The position numbers and the translations under genes are program-made. Shown here piece after piece: positions 45,482 through 56,800 of a stretch of DNA of 64,000 nucleotides (its first letter is position 1; each line of letters begins with the position of its first letter). The notes below the pieces were generated by a model. The model was not told the DNA's origin. It searched no databases and saw only the letters and a list, made by a program, of their open reading frames with translations. The stretch comes from Fragilaria crotonensis (lineage: Eukaryota; Bacillariophyta; Fragilariophyceae; Fragilariales; Fragilariaceae): positions 1 through 64,000 of the forward strand of contig JAKSYS010000181.1 of assembly GCA_022925895.1 (NCBI GenBank), read 5' to 3'.

Positions 45482-46543
45482 ATGCTTAACAAAATCAGCA
45501 AAATGACGAAAACCATTGGAACTGCCATACTGAATATCAAAGCCCTGCCCCACGGCCCCATGCCAACGTCGGACCCGTTCCTCTTTTGTGTCTATCATAA
45601 TGATGTTTATCCCGCCGGAAACGCTGCCATGGAAGCTCCTCGCCTCGGAAATGGCATGGATTTTGATCCGTCTGCTGAGTATCGAATGTACCACGGCGAA
45701 ACCATTCCTGGTTTTCCCCAACATCCTCATCGAGGATTTGAAACCATCACAGCCACGATGGATGGACTCATTGATCATTTTGATTCCGTCGGAAACGCTG
45801 GTCGATACGGGATGGGAGATGTTCAATGGATGACGGCAGGCAAGGGGGTTGTGCATTCCGAAATGTTTCCTCTCCTGGAAGAACACAAACCGAATCCACT
45901 ACGATTCTTTCAAATTTGGCTCAATCTACCCGCTCGATCCAAAATGGTCAAACCGAGCTTTGCCATGTTTTGGGCGCATCAAGTTCCGAGACATGAACTG
46001 GAAAAGGCTTCTGTCACAATTTGGGCGGGCAATTATTTCGGTGTCGATACAAATAATGCACCACCTCCCGATAGTTGGGCGACTGATCCCAAGAACGATG
46101 TCGCTATTTTGCACATTACGATTCAACCGGGTGGATCTGTAACTCTTCCGGTCGCCAACGAAGGAGCTTCTATTAATCGAAGTCTGTTTTACATTGAGGG
46201 AGATTCGAATGTCTGCGAAGTGGATGGTAAACTGATTGACCGAAAAGTCGTCGTAAATGTCAAGTCGGACCAGGAAGTGGTCCTGCACCTTTCCGAAACT
46301 GCTTCGGCGCCTTGTGAATTCCTCCTTCTTCAAGGCAGACCCATTGGCGAACCCGTTGCTCAGCATGGTCCCTTCGTTATGAACACACAGACCGAGATTC
46401 GTCAGGCATTTGCCGATTATCAGAGGACGCAATTTGGTGGTTGGCCTTGGTCCAGGGATGACATGGTATCGGATCGCAAGAAAGGACGGTTCGCCCTAGT
46501 TGATGGCACGGAAATTCTACCTGAAACGTGCTCCAAAGAATGA
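45482..46543 (+). CDS. Pirin family protein
   Basis: The protein has 353 residues in one intact frame; a second Met at residue 8 (MTKTIGTAI) is an alternative start. It is a bicupin. The N-terminal cupin holds the metal-binding signature of pirins: HPHRGFETIT provides two His ligands and GKGVVHSEMF provides His and Glu. The following FQIWLNLPARSKMVKPSF and a C-terminal cupin with ILLQGRPIGEP-like FLLLQGRPIGEPVAQHGPF match the family. Human pirin is a nuclear iron protein and some homologues have quercetinase activity; the role here is not known. It converges with the F-box-like gene. Confidence 0.93.
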   Translation: MLNKISKMTKTIGTAILNIKALPHGPMPTSDPFLFCVYHNDVYPAGNAAMEAPRLGNGMDFDPSAEYRMYHGETIPGFPQHPHRGFETITATMDGLIDHFDSVGNAGRYGMGDVQWMTAGKGVVHSEMFPLLEEHKPNPLRFFQIWLNLPARSKMVKPSFAMFWAHQVPRHELEKASVTIWAGNYFGVDTNNAPPPDSWATDPKNDVAILHITIQPGGSVTLPVANEGASINRSLFYIEGDSNVCEVDGKLIDRKVVVNVKSDQEVVLHLSETASAPCEFLLLQGRPIGEPVAQHGPFVMNTQTEIRQAFADYQRTQFGGWPWSRDDMVSDRKKGRFALVDGTEILPETCSKE

Positions 46544-47480
46544 GGGACCGCGCCCATTGGCTTCGCATGTTTGTGTTTGCAGGCACATCATACTGCAATC
46601 TGGTCAATTTGATGTGCAACGTTTTTCCATCTATTTCATCTCAATCACTGCGTGTGCGCACTGTGTTCCATAGTACTGGGAATGCCTGGTAGGGAAAGCT
46701 TCAAATTAAAATAGAGCGTCCCCTTGTACTCACGAACTGTAAATTGTAAGATACAAGGTGTTTCGCACAGCCGATACTCGAATAGTACGATTGTCAAAGC
46801 CATTGAAACGCGCTGCCACGCGAAGTAAGAATAGCTCGAACGGTTACGATCAGAGTCAATCTCAGATTCCTGACAGTCGTTTTCCAGAGTTCACTCACAC
46901 TCTCGGGGATTTGAGGTTGGACCTGTTATACCATGTACCCCACCAAGCAAGCTCCCATGTGATCGAACACAATTTGTGCATCCCCTCAGCCTCAATGATG
47001 AATAAATTTCATGCATTCCTAATAATTATCAGTGATACCAGTTGCTGTCGTTCTTACAAGAAACAACATCACTGATGATGAGCGAACCAGAGTTGAAGAC
47101 TGCAACAATGCATCAGAGGGCGCTGAAGATTCGATGCATTTCTTGGATACATTCGGGATCTCATCCATCAAACCGCAAATGGGGTTTTTGATTCTACTCT
47201 TGAGAGTAAGATGCGGCCGAAAAGAACGATGCGTAGGTGAGTACAAGGACCACCGATAATCTATCGACAACAAAAACGAACCCTGCAAAACTCCTTGTCG
47301 AAAGTATAGAGCCCCACCTCCCATGAGAGTGAAAGTCACACTGGCCAAGAAACAATTGCAACGGGAGTCAGATAGTGACAAAGCAATGCCATAGGATGCG
47401 CCATTAACCTCACATACACAGTGCAGCATCTTTCCAATGACAGAAAAGCAACTCATCAGTTCTTCCCCGCCGTAAAAGCA
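46544..47480. other. Convergent gap of 0.9 kb
   Basis: A 145-codon minus-strand frame (47019-47456) and shorter plus-strand frames have hydrophobic stretches but no recognisable family. I do not annotate a gene. Confidence 0.4.
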
Positions 47481-48532
47481 TTATTCTCGGTTCAATGCAT
47501 GATGCAAAAACTCCTCTCCTCGCTCCAAATACAAGTCAAGAGGCAGTCCTGAAAGGAATTCCCAATTCTTCTCCACCACACGGGCAGGAGGCATAAGATC
47601 TTCCAAGGGTAGAACCTTCATGCGACTAACCATGACGTGACGTTGCTCAATAGGATGTCCCTCTTCCAAGAGATTTCCATGGCGATCAAAGTAGCGAGAC
47701 GCATGGAGCGGCACCATATGACATGTTCTGGTTTTGGATAATCCTTGGGTGGTCGAATACCATATAAACACTGACCGACCATGATGCTCCTCTCTTCTCC
47801 TTCGCCATATTCCAATTTATACAGGGATACTCCCGGTCGATAACAATATCGACTCCAATCGGGCCACCCGTCCGGTGGAACAAAATTCGTGTACTGCAGC
47901 TTGTCCCCAACGTGGTCGGGACTGTTTGCGTTCTGTTGGAAGAGCTCAGTCACGTGTCCACACGATTGCTGTTCTCGCTCAAATTGAAAGGAGCCGTCGC
48001 ACCAGTACGTGTGCAAGCCATCATTGTCAAAGGGTGTGACAAAGTGACCATCCATCCATTCCGGTTGACGACGAATGATCAATCCAGGAAAGGCATTTCG
48101 TAAGGGGAACGTGCCAGCGTATGTGGTCTTGGAACAATAGGTCAAATCAATGTATTGCAGTGTGGCAGTTGGACGCGAAGGATTCTCGTCACTACACCAT
48201 CGGGATAAACCACCGTTGGTGATGCGAACCGAACCCACCATTTTCAGTCGGGTGAGGGGTGATTTCATTTGTAGAAGAAGGTTATCCGTGGCGAACGATG
48301 TCATATTAAGCTCAACGAGATGTTTCCACATGTGGAAGCGTTCTGATACAATGCGTTCATGAAGGGATGTGGTAACAAGCGCGCAGTTCACGTGCTGATC
48401 CAAAATGCTTTGCATTTTCTTGAAAGATTTGCACACACTCGTAACTAGTTTCACGCGATCTTCGAGAGGGAGATAGTTGTAGATTTCTCCCCAGAGGCTC
48501 TCGGGCAGTAAATCAACTGTATCGATTGACAT
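47481..48532 (-). CDS. F-box-like protein, one frame break
   Basis: The start at 48532 (MSIDTVDLLPESLW) is chosen because it leads directly into an F-box-like motif: LPESLWGEIYNYLPLEDRVK followed by LVTSVCKSFKKM. After this come leucine-rich segments (LVELNMTSF, LTRLKMVGSVRITNGGLSRW, LQYIDLTYC) that look like irregular LRRs, and a C-terminal region with WPDWSRYCYRPGVSLYKLEY and GNLLEEGHPIEQRHVMVSRM. The frame breaks at a T4 run (47732-47735, plus strand); one added base joins GIRPPKDYPK to TRTCHMVPLHASRYFDRHG and gives 350 residues. It would be a substrate receptor of an SCF ubiquitin ligase if the F-box is real; I have no evidence for the substrate. Confidence 0.65.
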
Positions 48533-49491
48533 GATCAAGTACGGTATGCGTGCGGAGTAGTCAAGATCCTTCGCTGGTTCTCTACTCGTTACCAAGTGCT
48601 TGTGAGGCATCTAACAATTTCCTTGGAGGGCACTGAGCACTGAGTACTCGATGGCCGACTAAGTAGAGTGCCAACAGACAGCTGAGAGAACGCGTTCAGA
48701 ACAATGTATGCATCAGACATACAATCATCCCCAAAGAATTCTTCGATGCTCATTTCTCTCAAGGTCCGACCCAATAGCAACGTCCGTGCAATGCGCGACG
48801 CGCGACACTTTTCCCGTATACACGTACTGGAGAACTGATGTTCTCCGACTACGGGGCAATAAGAGATACCGCTTCCACTATACCGTTACATACATGCAAT
48901 AGATACTAGCGTCTTGCGGTGTAGAGTGTAGAGTATGCTATGTAGTATGTAGTATACGGTATACGTCCTCCGTATCTACCGGTAGGGACTGTTGACAGTA
49001 GTCAGGCGTGCAGTACAGCACTTGGTACTTTAACTGTACTGGCGTACGGTTCATAATTTGCAACTTGGAACACTACACACTACAACACTACTAGTAGTAC
49101 ACACTATTCCAACCTTACGTCCAGCATTGTGCTGTCTTCTGGATCGCGACCTGTAGTACCAGAAGCAGGGTTTGATTTGAGGACCTCTATTGACTTTAAC
49201 GACGCTGTTCTCGATACTTTACCGCAGGAAGCACGAGATGGGCAGAATGCTCAGACTTCCAACTCCACATGCATCGTAGCCTTCAGTTGATTCGATGGTG
49301 ATCGGCATGTCTCCGAGAACATTGGGTGTGGCAATAGGGCATGGCACAGAATGTACTCGAAGTGTATAGGTTAAAGATATAGAATGTGAACATGCATTGC
49401 ATTGAACGGATGGCATTGCTGCGACACGGAGATACTCTAGAACGCGGTATACCCAATCGCGTGCACTGGATGGAGAATCTGATCAAGCGCA
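48533..49491. other. Intergenic gap with GTAC/TATGTAGTA repeats
   Basis: No coding region is recognised. Positions 48920-48970 hold a run of TAGAGTGTAGAGTA and TATGTAGTATGTAGTATAC short repeats, and 49010-49110 is rich in GTAC and TAGTAGTAC. Confidence 0.5.
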
Positions 49492-50151
49492 TCAATGTCG
49501 GGCTGTCATGCACATTTCACATTCCAATTCCATGTGGATGTTTTCATAGGTACACGCCGAACAAGACCAAGGTTGAACTACTGCTTCCGACACTGCGACA
49601 TCAGTTTGAGCGGGTGATCGCGCACTCGGGACGGAAGGAAACCAATCTCCCAACGTACCGCCGCCTCGGCGAGGATTGTCATCGACAGTATCGCTGTTGT
49701 AGTCACTATGTTGAGCAGCTGCCACTGGTTGTTGTTGGAATGCTGTCGACTGGTTTCGACTTTGAATATGTTGCACTCGGCCCACTTGGCCCGATGTTAA
49801 TCGAACCTTGATTCCGCGAGGATGATTGGCTGAGTTCGTCAATACGGATTGCACAATGCCATTGGTCAGGTGTCCGGATCGTTGATCACATTTCAATACG
49901 ATGGAAACCGGTGTTCCAGGAACAATGGCAGAACGTTGTGTGCCACTCATGATGGCGTTGGAACCAAGGGGGACGCTGGCTACTTGTTCGTTGGAGATAT
50001 CGATGGCCAAGGGTGCACGCTTTACGCATCGTGGAGAATTTGTGTGCAGGCATCTGTCAATGCGTTGCGGCAGCATTTCATTAGGGTATTTCTGTATGCA
50101 TAGTTGTACCGGTACTGTCTGGTCGTCGTTGCGGTGAGGTGTGATGGCCAT
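49492..50151 (-). CDS. YwbE-domain (DUF2196) protein with RanBP2-type zinc finger
   Basis: The protein has 219 residues in an intact frame. The centre (about 76-131) matches the YwbE/DUF2196 family of bacteria: IVPGTPVSIVLKCDQRSGHL, NGIVQSVLTNSANHPRGIKV and LTSGQVGRVQHI. The C-terminus (about 192-217) is a RanBP2-type zinc finger: WSCSACTYENIHMELECEMC with the CX2C...CX2C pattern and the typical N in the middle. The first 70 residues hold a CIQ...CLH...CVKRA stretch without known motif. RanBP2 fingers bind ubiquitin or single-stranded RNA. YwbE function is not well established, so no pathway is proposed. Confidence 0.82.
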   Translation of the reverse strand: MAITPHRNDDQTVPVQLCIQKYPNEMLPQRIDRCLHTNSPRCVKRAPLAIDISNEQVASVPLGSNAIMSGTQRSAIVPGTPVSIVLKCDQRSGHLTNGIVQSVLTNSANHPRGIKVRLTSGQVGRVQHIQSRNQSTAFQQQPVAAAQHSDYNSDTVDDNPRRGGGTLGDWFPSVPSARSPAQTDVAVSEAVVQPWSCSACTYENIHMELECEMCMTARH

Positions 50152-50573
50152 GAAAGCACTGTACTGGAGTACTCCAGTACCATTTACATACGACTGTATT
50201 CAGTGCACAGCATACTCCCAATCTCCAATTACTGGTAGTACGGTAGGAGGTCAGTTGCAGTACAAGTAGTACCTGTACAAGTACACAAGTACTACAACTG
50301 TCAATCACTCTACTATTCAGTGATACAGTACCTGGTACTTTCGAGAAATTCGTAAGAATAAAGGCAATCAAGTACGGGTTGACATGATGGCCCATAACTC
50401 CGGTTAACATGGAAACATTACAATGATCACTGATCAGATGTTAAAGGCAGTAGGAGAAGGGTTACTCGATCGGAGAATCACTCATTTGGGGTCGTCCGGT
50501 AGGTCACCCCTCTGGAAACCTGTCTTTCTCTGTCATCAGGATTTCTTGACCTCTTGGGTGCAACTCAGTGCTT
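50152..50573. other. Intergenic gap with GTAC repeats
   Basis: Positions 50155-50340 hold dense GTAC motifs (for example ACTGGAGTACTCCAGTACC, TACAAGTAGTACC, GTACAAGTACACAAGTAC). No gene is seen. Confidence 0.6.
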
Positions 50574-51389
50574 TCATCTGGAACCTGTGACAGCAGCTTC
50601 CCATGGGAGAACGTAGAGGTACATGAGAAACCAGTGCGTCCCTGCTCCCAGCATAACAGCTACGTGCCATATCTCGTGAAATCCAAAGCTTCCGGGGAAG
50701 GGATTGGGCTTTTCCGCGGTGTAGACATAGCCTCCGACGGTGTAAAAGATCCCGCCCAAGACGAAGAGTCCCATGCCGCCAGATCCCAGGGCTTCCCACA
50801 ACCAGTAACTCATGAGGGCACCGAGCCATCCAAGTGTGAGGTACGTCGTCATGGACAACCACTTGGGTATACTTCCGTGCATTCTGTACGTGAAGATCAT
50901 TCCGACAATCGCCAAGAACCAAACAACGGCACAGAAGGACCAGCCAATAGTCGAATCATGGAACGGAACGAGGCAAAGAGGTGTGAATGTTCCTGCGATG
51001 AGTGGGTAAATTGCAAGATAGTCCAGCATTTTGAGAAATAATTCCAATTGTTCCGATCCCGATATCGAATGGTGCAGCGTTGAACACGCAAATAGAAAAA
51101 TCAAGGAACTTCCGTAGATACTGAATGACACAATCTTCCAAGGAGCCCCGAGAGCCGAACTTTCGCTGACTAACAGCGCCATTCCTAAAATGCTCATCAT
51201 GGTGGCAGCCATGTGCGATGCTCCGTTAAAGACCTCATCCGTGGCATGAGGAGATCCGTCGCGAGAACGTTCTCCGACTTGACCAATGTCTGTGAATCTC
51301 CACACGCCGTCTTTTGTTGCCTCACTAGTGCCATAGTTTGTTGTCGTGGGAAGCATGGCCTGTTCGGAGGCCCTGTTGTTGGTGTCCAT
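50574..51389 (-). CDS. PAQR/hemolysin III-family seven-TM protein
   Basis: The protein has 271 residues in an intact frame. After a soluble N-terminus there are seven hydrophobic segments. The family metal-site motifs are present: SxxxH in ACSTLHHSIS after TM2, and the HxxxH of GFHEIWHVAVMLGAGTHW in the last part, plus the conserved EVFNGASHMAA start. Bacterial members are called hemolysin III and eukaryotic members adiponectin/progestin receptors; many are thought to be Zn-dependent membrane hydrolases of the CREST superfamily. Nothing in the sequence indicates a toxin role. The location is probably the plasma membrane or ER. Confidence 0.9.
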   Translation of the reverse strand: MDTNNRASEQAMLPTTTNYGTSEATKDGVWRFTDIGQVGERSRDGSPHATDEVFNGASHMAATMMSILGMALLVSESSALGAPWKIVSFSIYGSSLIFLFACSTLHHSISGSEQLELFLKMLDYLAIYPLIAGTFTPLCLVPFHDSTIGWSFCAVVWFLAIVGMIFTYRMHGSIPKWLSMTTYLTLGWLGALMSYWLWEALGSGGMGLFVLGGIFYTVGGYVYTAEKPNPFPGSFGFHEIWHVAVMLGAGTHWFLMYLYVLPWEAAVTGSR

Positions 51390-52465
51390 GGATGCTGTCG
51401 TGTGGAGGAGTTGTTCGTGGAGTACTTGATGGGTTTGTTAAGTTTCACTGCTGGTAGAGCAACTGGTAGCACTAGCTGGTATGATGAAACTGATATCTCT
51501 TGAAAGATATGTGTATTGTACGAGTCAGAGTCCTGGATCAGATGATTGGGGACGTCGAAGGAAAGGGAGATTGGAGTAGGTGATGAAGTCTCAACGTTCT
51601 GGATTAGAGGGTAGAGAAACAATGAATTGCGGATACAGGGATACTCCAGTACTGGGTACAGAATTCATATGAATAATTGAAATAGACAGGAGTACAAAAC
51701 GTTTACGAGTTTTCCTGATCTGACTCGTGTACGCGGTACAGTAAGCATATGCGTATATCATAGAGCTGACTCCGTATAAACGACCCGAAATAACGCCTGT
51801 TTTATGTTTTTACGCCAATGCGATTTTGCATTTGGGTCACGGGTCATCGAGGCTCGCGGCATTTTACCATGCCACATATTTTTTTTACTCTAGTAGAGAA
51901 GCTGTCGTGTGTCTGGCCATACCAATTCCAAGTGCACCACTAGCCACTAGCCAGTACTCCGTAGCATGTAGCAGTGGTGCTACCCAGTACTACAGTAGAA
52001 AATACTGGTACTGGTACTGTTAAACGAGCTACACCAATAGAAATTGTATAAACGCATATGAATATGCATATCATATCTCTATTTGAAACTGAAAAACTGT
52101 CACGCCCAAATCGCAGCACTTCGACCAATGAGACTGCGGTCCTCGTGTTATTTGAGATTTTGTATGCCAGTACCAGGTACTGTAGCACCTTACCGGAAGA
52201 ACTTTTCGATGTTCATTCGATGACCCACGGACGGTCTTCACATGATAAGTCCATCGATCGTCGTCTATCCATTCTCCTCGACCATCAAGCTATCACTCAT
52301 CGCCTCCACCGGTACATGTAAATTGCACTTGATCGACTTCATCAATACTGAAACCTCAAATACCACTGATTGCTTCTCAAGTAATCCGAGTACTGGTGCT
52401 CGCAAGTCGGCAGTTGGTCATTGGATCATTTGACAATAACGACATCATTGGATGAATTGAACGTC
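51390..52465. other. Intergenic, 1.1 kb
   Basis: Divergent promoter region of the PAQR and sulfotransferase genes. GTAC and CCAGTAC motifs lie at 51640-51660 and 51950-52020. No coding region is recognised. Confidence 0.5.
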
Positions 52466-53739
52466 ATGATCAACAGACTATCCGCGCGGCGTCCATCGTC
52501 TCAATATGAGAATCCATACAATAGTAGAAGGAAGGTGATCAGCAAGACACTGTTGCTAGGAACAATTCTGACGATGTTGCTGTTTTGGATGGCGATAGTG
52601 TTACATGTCCTTCCCAGCACCTCGAGCACTTCTGAAGATGGGCAGATTCGATCTCCAAATGCACCAAAGCCAAGACAAAGGAGGAAAAGGGATACAACCG
52701 ACTATCGCAATATCAAAATAGAAACTCCATCGCCGAAAGCAAAGCACGATCCCATGGACTTTGATGCTGTCATTGCCAACTTGACAGCCACCAATCCCGT
52801 TTTTATTGGAAGAGAACGACTCGCACGCATGTTGCTCGAAATGTACATTGATCCAACCCAAGTTGAGGATTCTATATGGAAACAAGTTCCAGTCTGGGAC
52901 GACATTGTGACGGTCCACGGCCGTGCACCCGTCATTTACGGCCTCGATTCTGCCAAGCATTTAGAGATACGGTAGCACCCATTGATCGGCATGTGGGAAT
53001 TGCCGGCATGTTCAATACCGGAACCAACCTCTTGGCGATCCTCTTGCAGCACAATTGTGCCATTCCGGAAGGGATTGCCAAATGGGGTCGCAAGAAGGGA
53101 CACGGCATGGAATGGCAAGTCCCCTTGGGGAAGCACTCGCCCGCGTGGTATCGAGGTCAGGCCAATGTCAAGAATTTTATTGGCAAGATACCGCCAGAAC
53201 ACATGTTTGTGGCTGCCATGGTACGACATCCTCATGATTGGATGGCCAGCATGTGCCGGCATGGCTATACTGCGAAATGGAATCATACAGCCAGGAATTG
53301 TCCCAATTTGTACGATGGGAATGTCGTGAATGCCAAATTCGGACCAGGACCGTCGCACCACGCATCGTTGGCGCACATGTGGAATGATTGGAATGGTGCG
53401 TATTATCGGGCACCATTTCCAAGAGCGTTGGTACGATTTGAAGATACCATATTCTTTCCCAAGGAAACCTCTCGAATCATATGCACCTGCGTCGGAGGAA
53501 AGCTAACAACGCCGAAAGAAAATGATGGACTCTTTCATTACGTGATTGATTCGGCGAAAACTGGACCAGGCCATGGAGCGGGCAAGAAACGTAATGGATT
53601 GATTGATGCGTGGATCAAATATGGCAATGCTCGAACTACCAAAATGAGCAAATCTGATTTGGAATTCTCGGCTCAACATTTGGATCGAGATATTGTTTCG
53701 GATATGCAATGGAAGTTTCCAGAGATTCCCGATCAATAA
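52466..53739 (+). CDS. Golgi-type sulfotransferase-like protein, one frame break
   Basis: The first ATG in frame is at 52466 (MINRLSARRPSS). One hydrophobic segment (TLLLGTILTMLLFWMAIVLH) near the N-terminus makes it a type II membrane protein, as in Golgi glycan-modifying enzymes. The catalytic part has a P-loop-like PAPS motif, GIAGMFNTGTNLLAILL, and a 3'-phosphate-type motif, AMVRHPHDWMASMCRHGY, both features of sulfotransferases. The frame is lost at about 52949-52952; adding one T joins VIYGLDSC to QAFRDTVAPIDRH and gives 424 residues. The acceptor is unknown; cell-wall or glycoprotein glycans are likely. It converges with the RRP5 gene, with only 64 bp between the stop codons. Confidence 0.75.
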
Positions 53740-53803
53740 ATAAAACGACAGTACGATCTCCTGAGACTTGATATCTATTTTGATTGTCGAACGTTTATCA
53801 TAT

Positions 53804-56800
53804 TTATTTGCTAGTACGCTCGACATAGGCTCGAGCCACATCCTTGACATGCTCTTGGGTCTCTTCATCCCCAAACTCTTCTTCTACCTTCATCCACTTG
53901 CGAAAGAGATTCTTCATTTGCTTGTCCGTCAGCTTTGTGGCAGTCTCCGAGGTTTTCTGCATCAGGGCGCGTGCCGACGAAATGTCACCAGCCTTGACTT
54001 CCTTATCCACATAGACAAAGAGCAAGTCCAGTCGCTTGGGGTATTTGGCCAAAATCCCATCAAAGACTGTACGACCGCGTTCCTTGCTTCCATATTCGAA
54101 TTCCAGTTGAGCCAGTTTCGACATGGTTTCAACGTGCTTGTACGGGGGTAGAGAAAGAAGAGCTCGCTTCAGTAAGGCGTGAGCTTGTTGGTGACGGTTG
54201 AGTTTCAGCAAATAGGACAAATGTGCCACCCATACCGTCTTCTTGGAGCGAAACTTTTTGCACATTTTCTCATACATCTTGCCGGCGAGGTCAGCATGGC
54301 TGCTGTCCTTTTCCAGCAATTCACATGCACGAAGATACACCTGCTTCGGATTATTTTGCGCACAGGCCTTGTCAATGGTAGCTTCAAAGTCACCTCCAAA
54401 TTTCAATTCCATGGTAAGGAGAGCGGTCCAAATATTGAGCCTTTCGCCTTCCTGTCGAAAGTCGATGCGCTCCAAAGCACGAGCGGCAACCCGACGGCAG
54501 GCATCCATGTCAGCCAACGAGAGGTAGTAGGCCATGAATCGGATCCAGCGTTCCGAGTTATTTGGATCTGAGGCAAGGAGACGCTCAAAGTCGGCGGCCG
54601 TCTGAGGATTTTCATCGGCAGTCCCGTCAGCCAACGCCTTCTCGCGTTTCGCAACATCCTCCTCCTCTCGACGACGTGACGCAGCCTTTTTGCGAGAACT
54701 ATGACCTTGCTTTCCCGCTGCTTCATCATCCTCGTCGTCGTTGTCTGATTCATCGTCGGAGTCGTCATCTTGTTGAACCTGCGTTTTCTCTGCCGGCGTT
54801 GTACCCCATTCGAAGCCAACGTCCGTGTCCATATCCGCCTTATTATCGTTGCCCTCATCGTCGCTGTCAGAATCATCATCTTCGTTTTCATCATCGTCAT
54901 CAACATTGCTATCTTCGTCATCGTCGTCATCATCATTGTCATCATCGTCACCGACACCCATTTTCCGGGCAAGCTTTGAGACATAGTTCTCGTCTTCAGA
55001 ATCCGCATCGTCGAATTCTGCATCGTCGTCATCCTCAGCATCATCCATTTCGGCATCTTCTTCATCTTCCACAGAAGAATCATCGTCAGAATCGGCATCA
55101 CCTTCAAAGTGGCTAGCCTTCATCGAAAGTCCAATTTTCTTGCCTTCATCTTCTTTCTTGATGACGAGAACCTTGACCAAATCGCCCGGATCGTAAAGAC
55201 CCTTGACGCTCTTGGTATAGTTGTCGCTGCACTCGCTCTTGTGAACTAGTCCAGAAACCTCGCTGTTTTCCAATTTGACAAAAACGCCGTAGTCCTCAAT
55301 ACGCGAGACGATACCTTTGTACTTCTCGTTCAGTTTAATATCAGAGAATGTGAGCGTCTCCTCTTCTTTGAGTAGCTGCGATTCTCGCATGTCAATATCG
55401 ACAGTTGTGGTAATCTTGGCCTTTGCCGTGGACTTGCCGTCCTTGATGGCCTTCACCTTGCCTACAACCAGGCGTCCCATCGGGAATGAGGCTTCGGGAT
55501 CATGGAGGAACCCATCCGCAAGTTCTTTCAAGATAACACGTCCTTCCACATTACGAGAGAGTCGCAAGAAACAACCCTTCTTATTTGTACTCATCACGTA
55601 TGCGTTCACCATATCACCAACCTGTGGCGGCGCATCATCTTCCAGGTCACCTTCCAATCTCGAGGTTCGAAGACTTACCTCGACGACGGGGTCAGATGGA
55701 ATACCTTCCAAGACGCGGCATTGGACGAATTCGCCATCCTCGTAGCCAGAGAAGTCGGTTCTGCGCGGATAAGAGAGCAGAATGAGTAATGTGAACCTTC
55801 TTTCATCGGTGACAAGGGTGAACAACCCCGGCCTCTCCACACAGAACGATCATTTCTTTTTAGGCAATCATGCAGTTGCCTGCACGCTTCACAGTCAACT
55901 GGGGCAATGTACATTGACCGTTCCGCTTTTGCCAATGCATTCAACTCTGAACACTCACCTTTCTTTTTCATCATCGTCGGCGTCCTCGTCCTCGCTTTCG
56001 TCGCTATCTCCAGGTGGCTTTTCATCCTCAGTATGATTGTCGGCATCCTTGTCGGCAGCATCTACTTGTCGACCGATTGGCATATTCACCCATTCGTCGG
56101 CTTCTTCGAGCTCTGTAATGCAACAGCGACCATGGTAGCCACCTCGGAGATCCATCATAAGCGAAGGCGCACGATACAGGCGCGTAGAGCGATTTATTCT
56201 GCCGACGACAAGCTGCCCCTTCTCTGGTTTTTCGATCTTCGAAGCGTCACGTTGAGCGAGCAGTACCGACAAGAACGGAATGTTGGCGTCCTTGCTATTC
56301 TTGTGTTCGTCGTCAGCCTTCAACTTGGGAGCTCTGACACCCCAGTTCTGTCTCCTTTTCCAAGCCGTCTTGTCCATCACACAGCATTCAAGAATGGCCC
56401 CAACTGGATAATATGAACCCAAATCGTTCAAGATATCAACATCCTCGCACAATTCCAGCGCTGGCACGAAACAGTTTACTCCGGGACTTGGTTGCAGCCA
56501 CAGACCCCGCCGGGACTTGGCAACGCCAACAATCACACCAGACACTTTCATCCCAGGTTGCAGATCGGATGATTCCTTGATGAAGTCCGAAGGTTTACCT
56601 GCGACGGCTTGCCTGTTGGAGAGTTCAACATACGTCACCCCACGGTTAACATACGATGATACGCACACCAAGTCTTTGAGCACCATCCCTTTCTTCCACT
56701 TGTAGAAAGGGTGTACTTTTCCGATCGTCTCCTTTCCTTGAGCAGATACGGCTCCCGATTGACGCCGTGGTGGTGTTGACATCGCCGAAGCATGTGCCAT

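Noticed and set aside
46544-47480. A small membrane protein on the minus strand at 47019-47456
   Set aside because: It has hydrophobic stretches but no convincing start or family, and lies in a convergent 3' region.
50574-51389. Reading the hemolysin III-family protein as a toxin
   Set aside because: The sequence is a PAQR-type seven-TM protein with metal-site motifs. The family name is historical and nothing here supports pore formation.
54562-55116. Plus-strand His/Pro/Arg-rich frame opposite the RRP5 gene
   Set aside because: It is the antisense of the acidic Asp/Glu tract of RRP5, and its composition follows from the GAT/GAC codons on the other strand.
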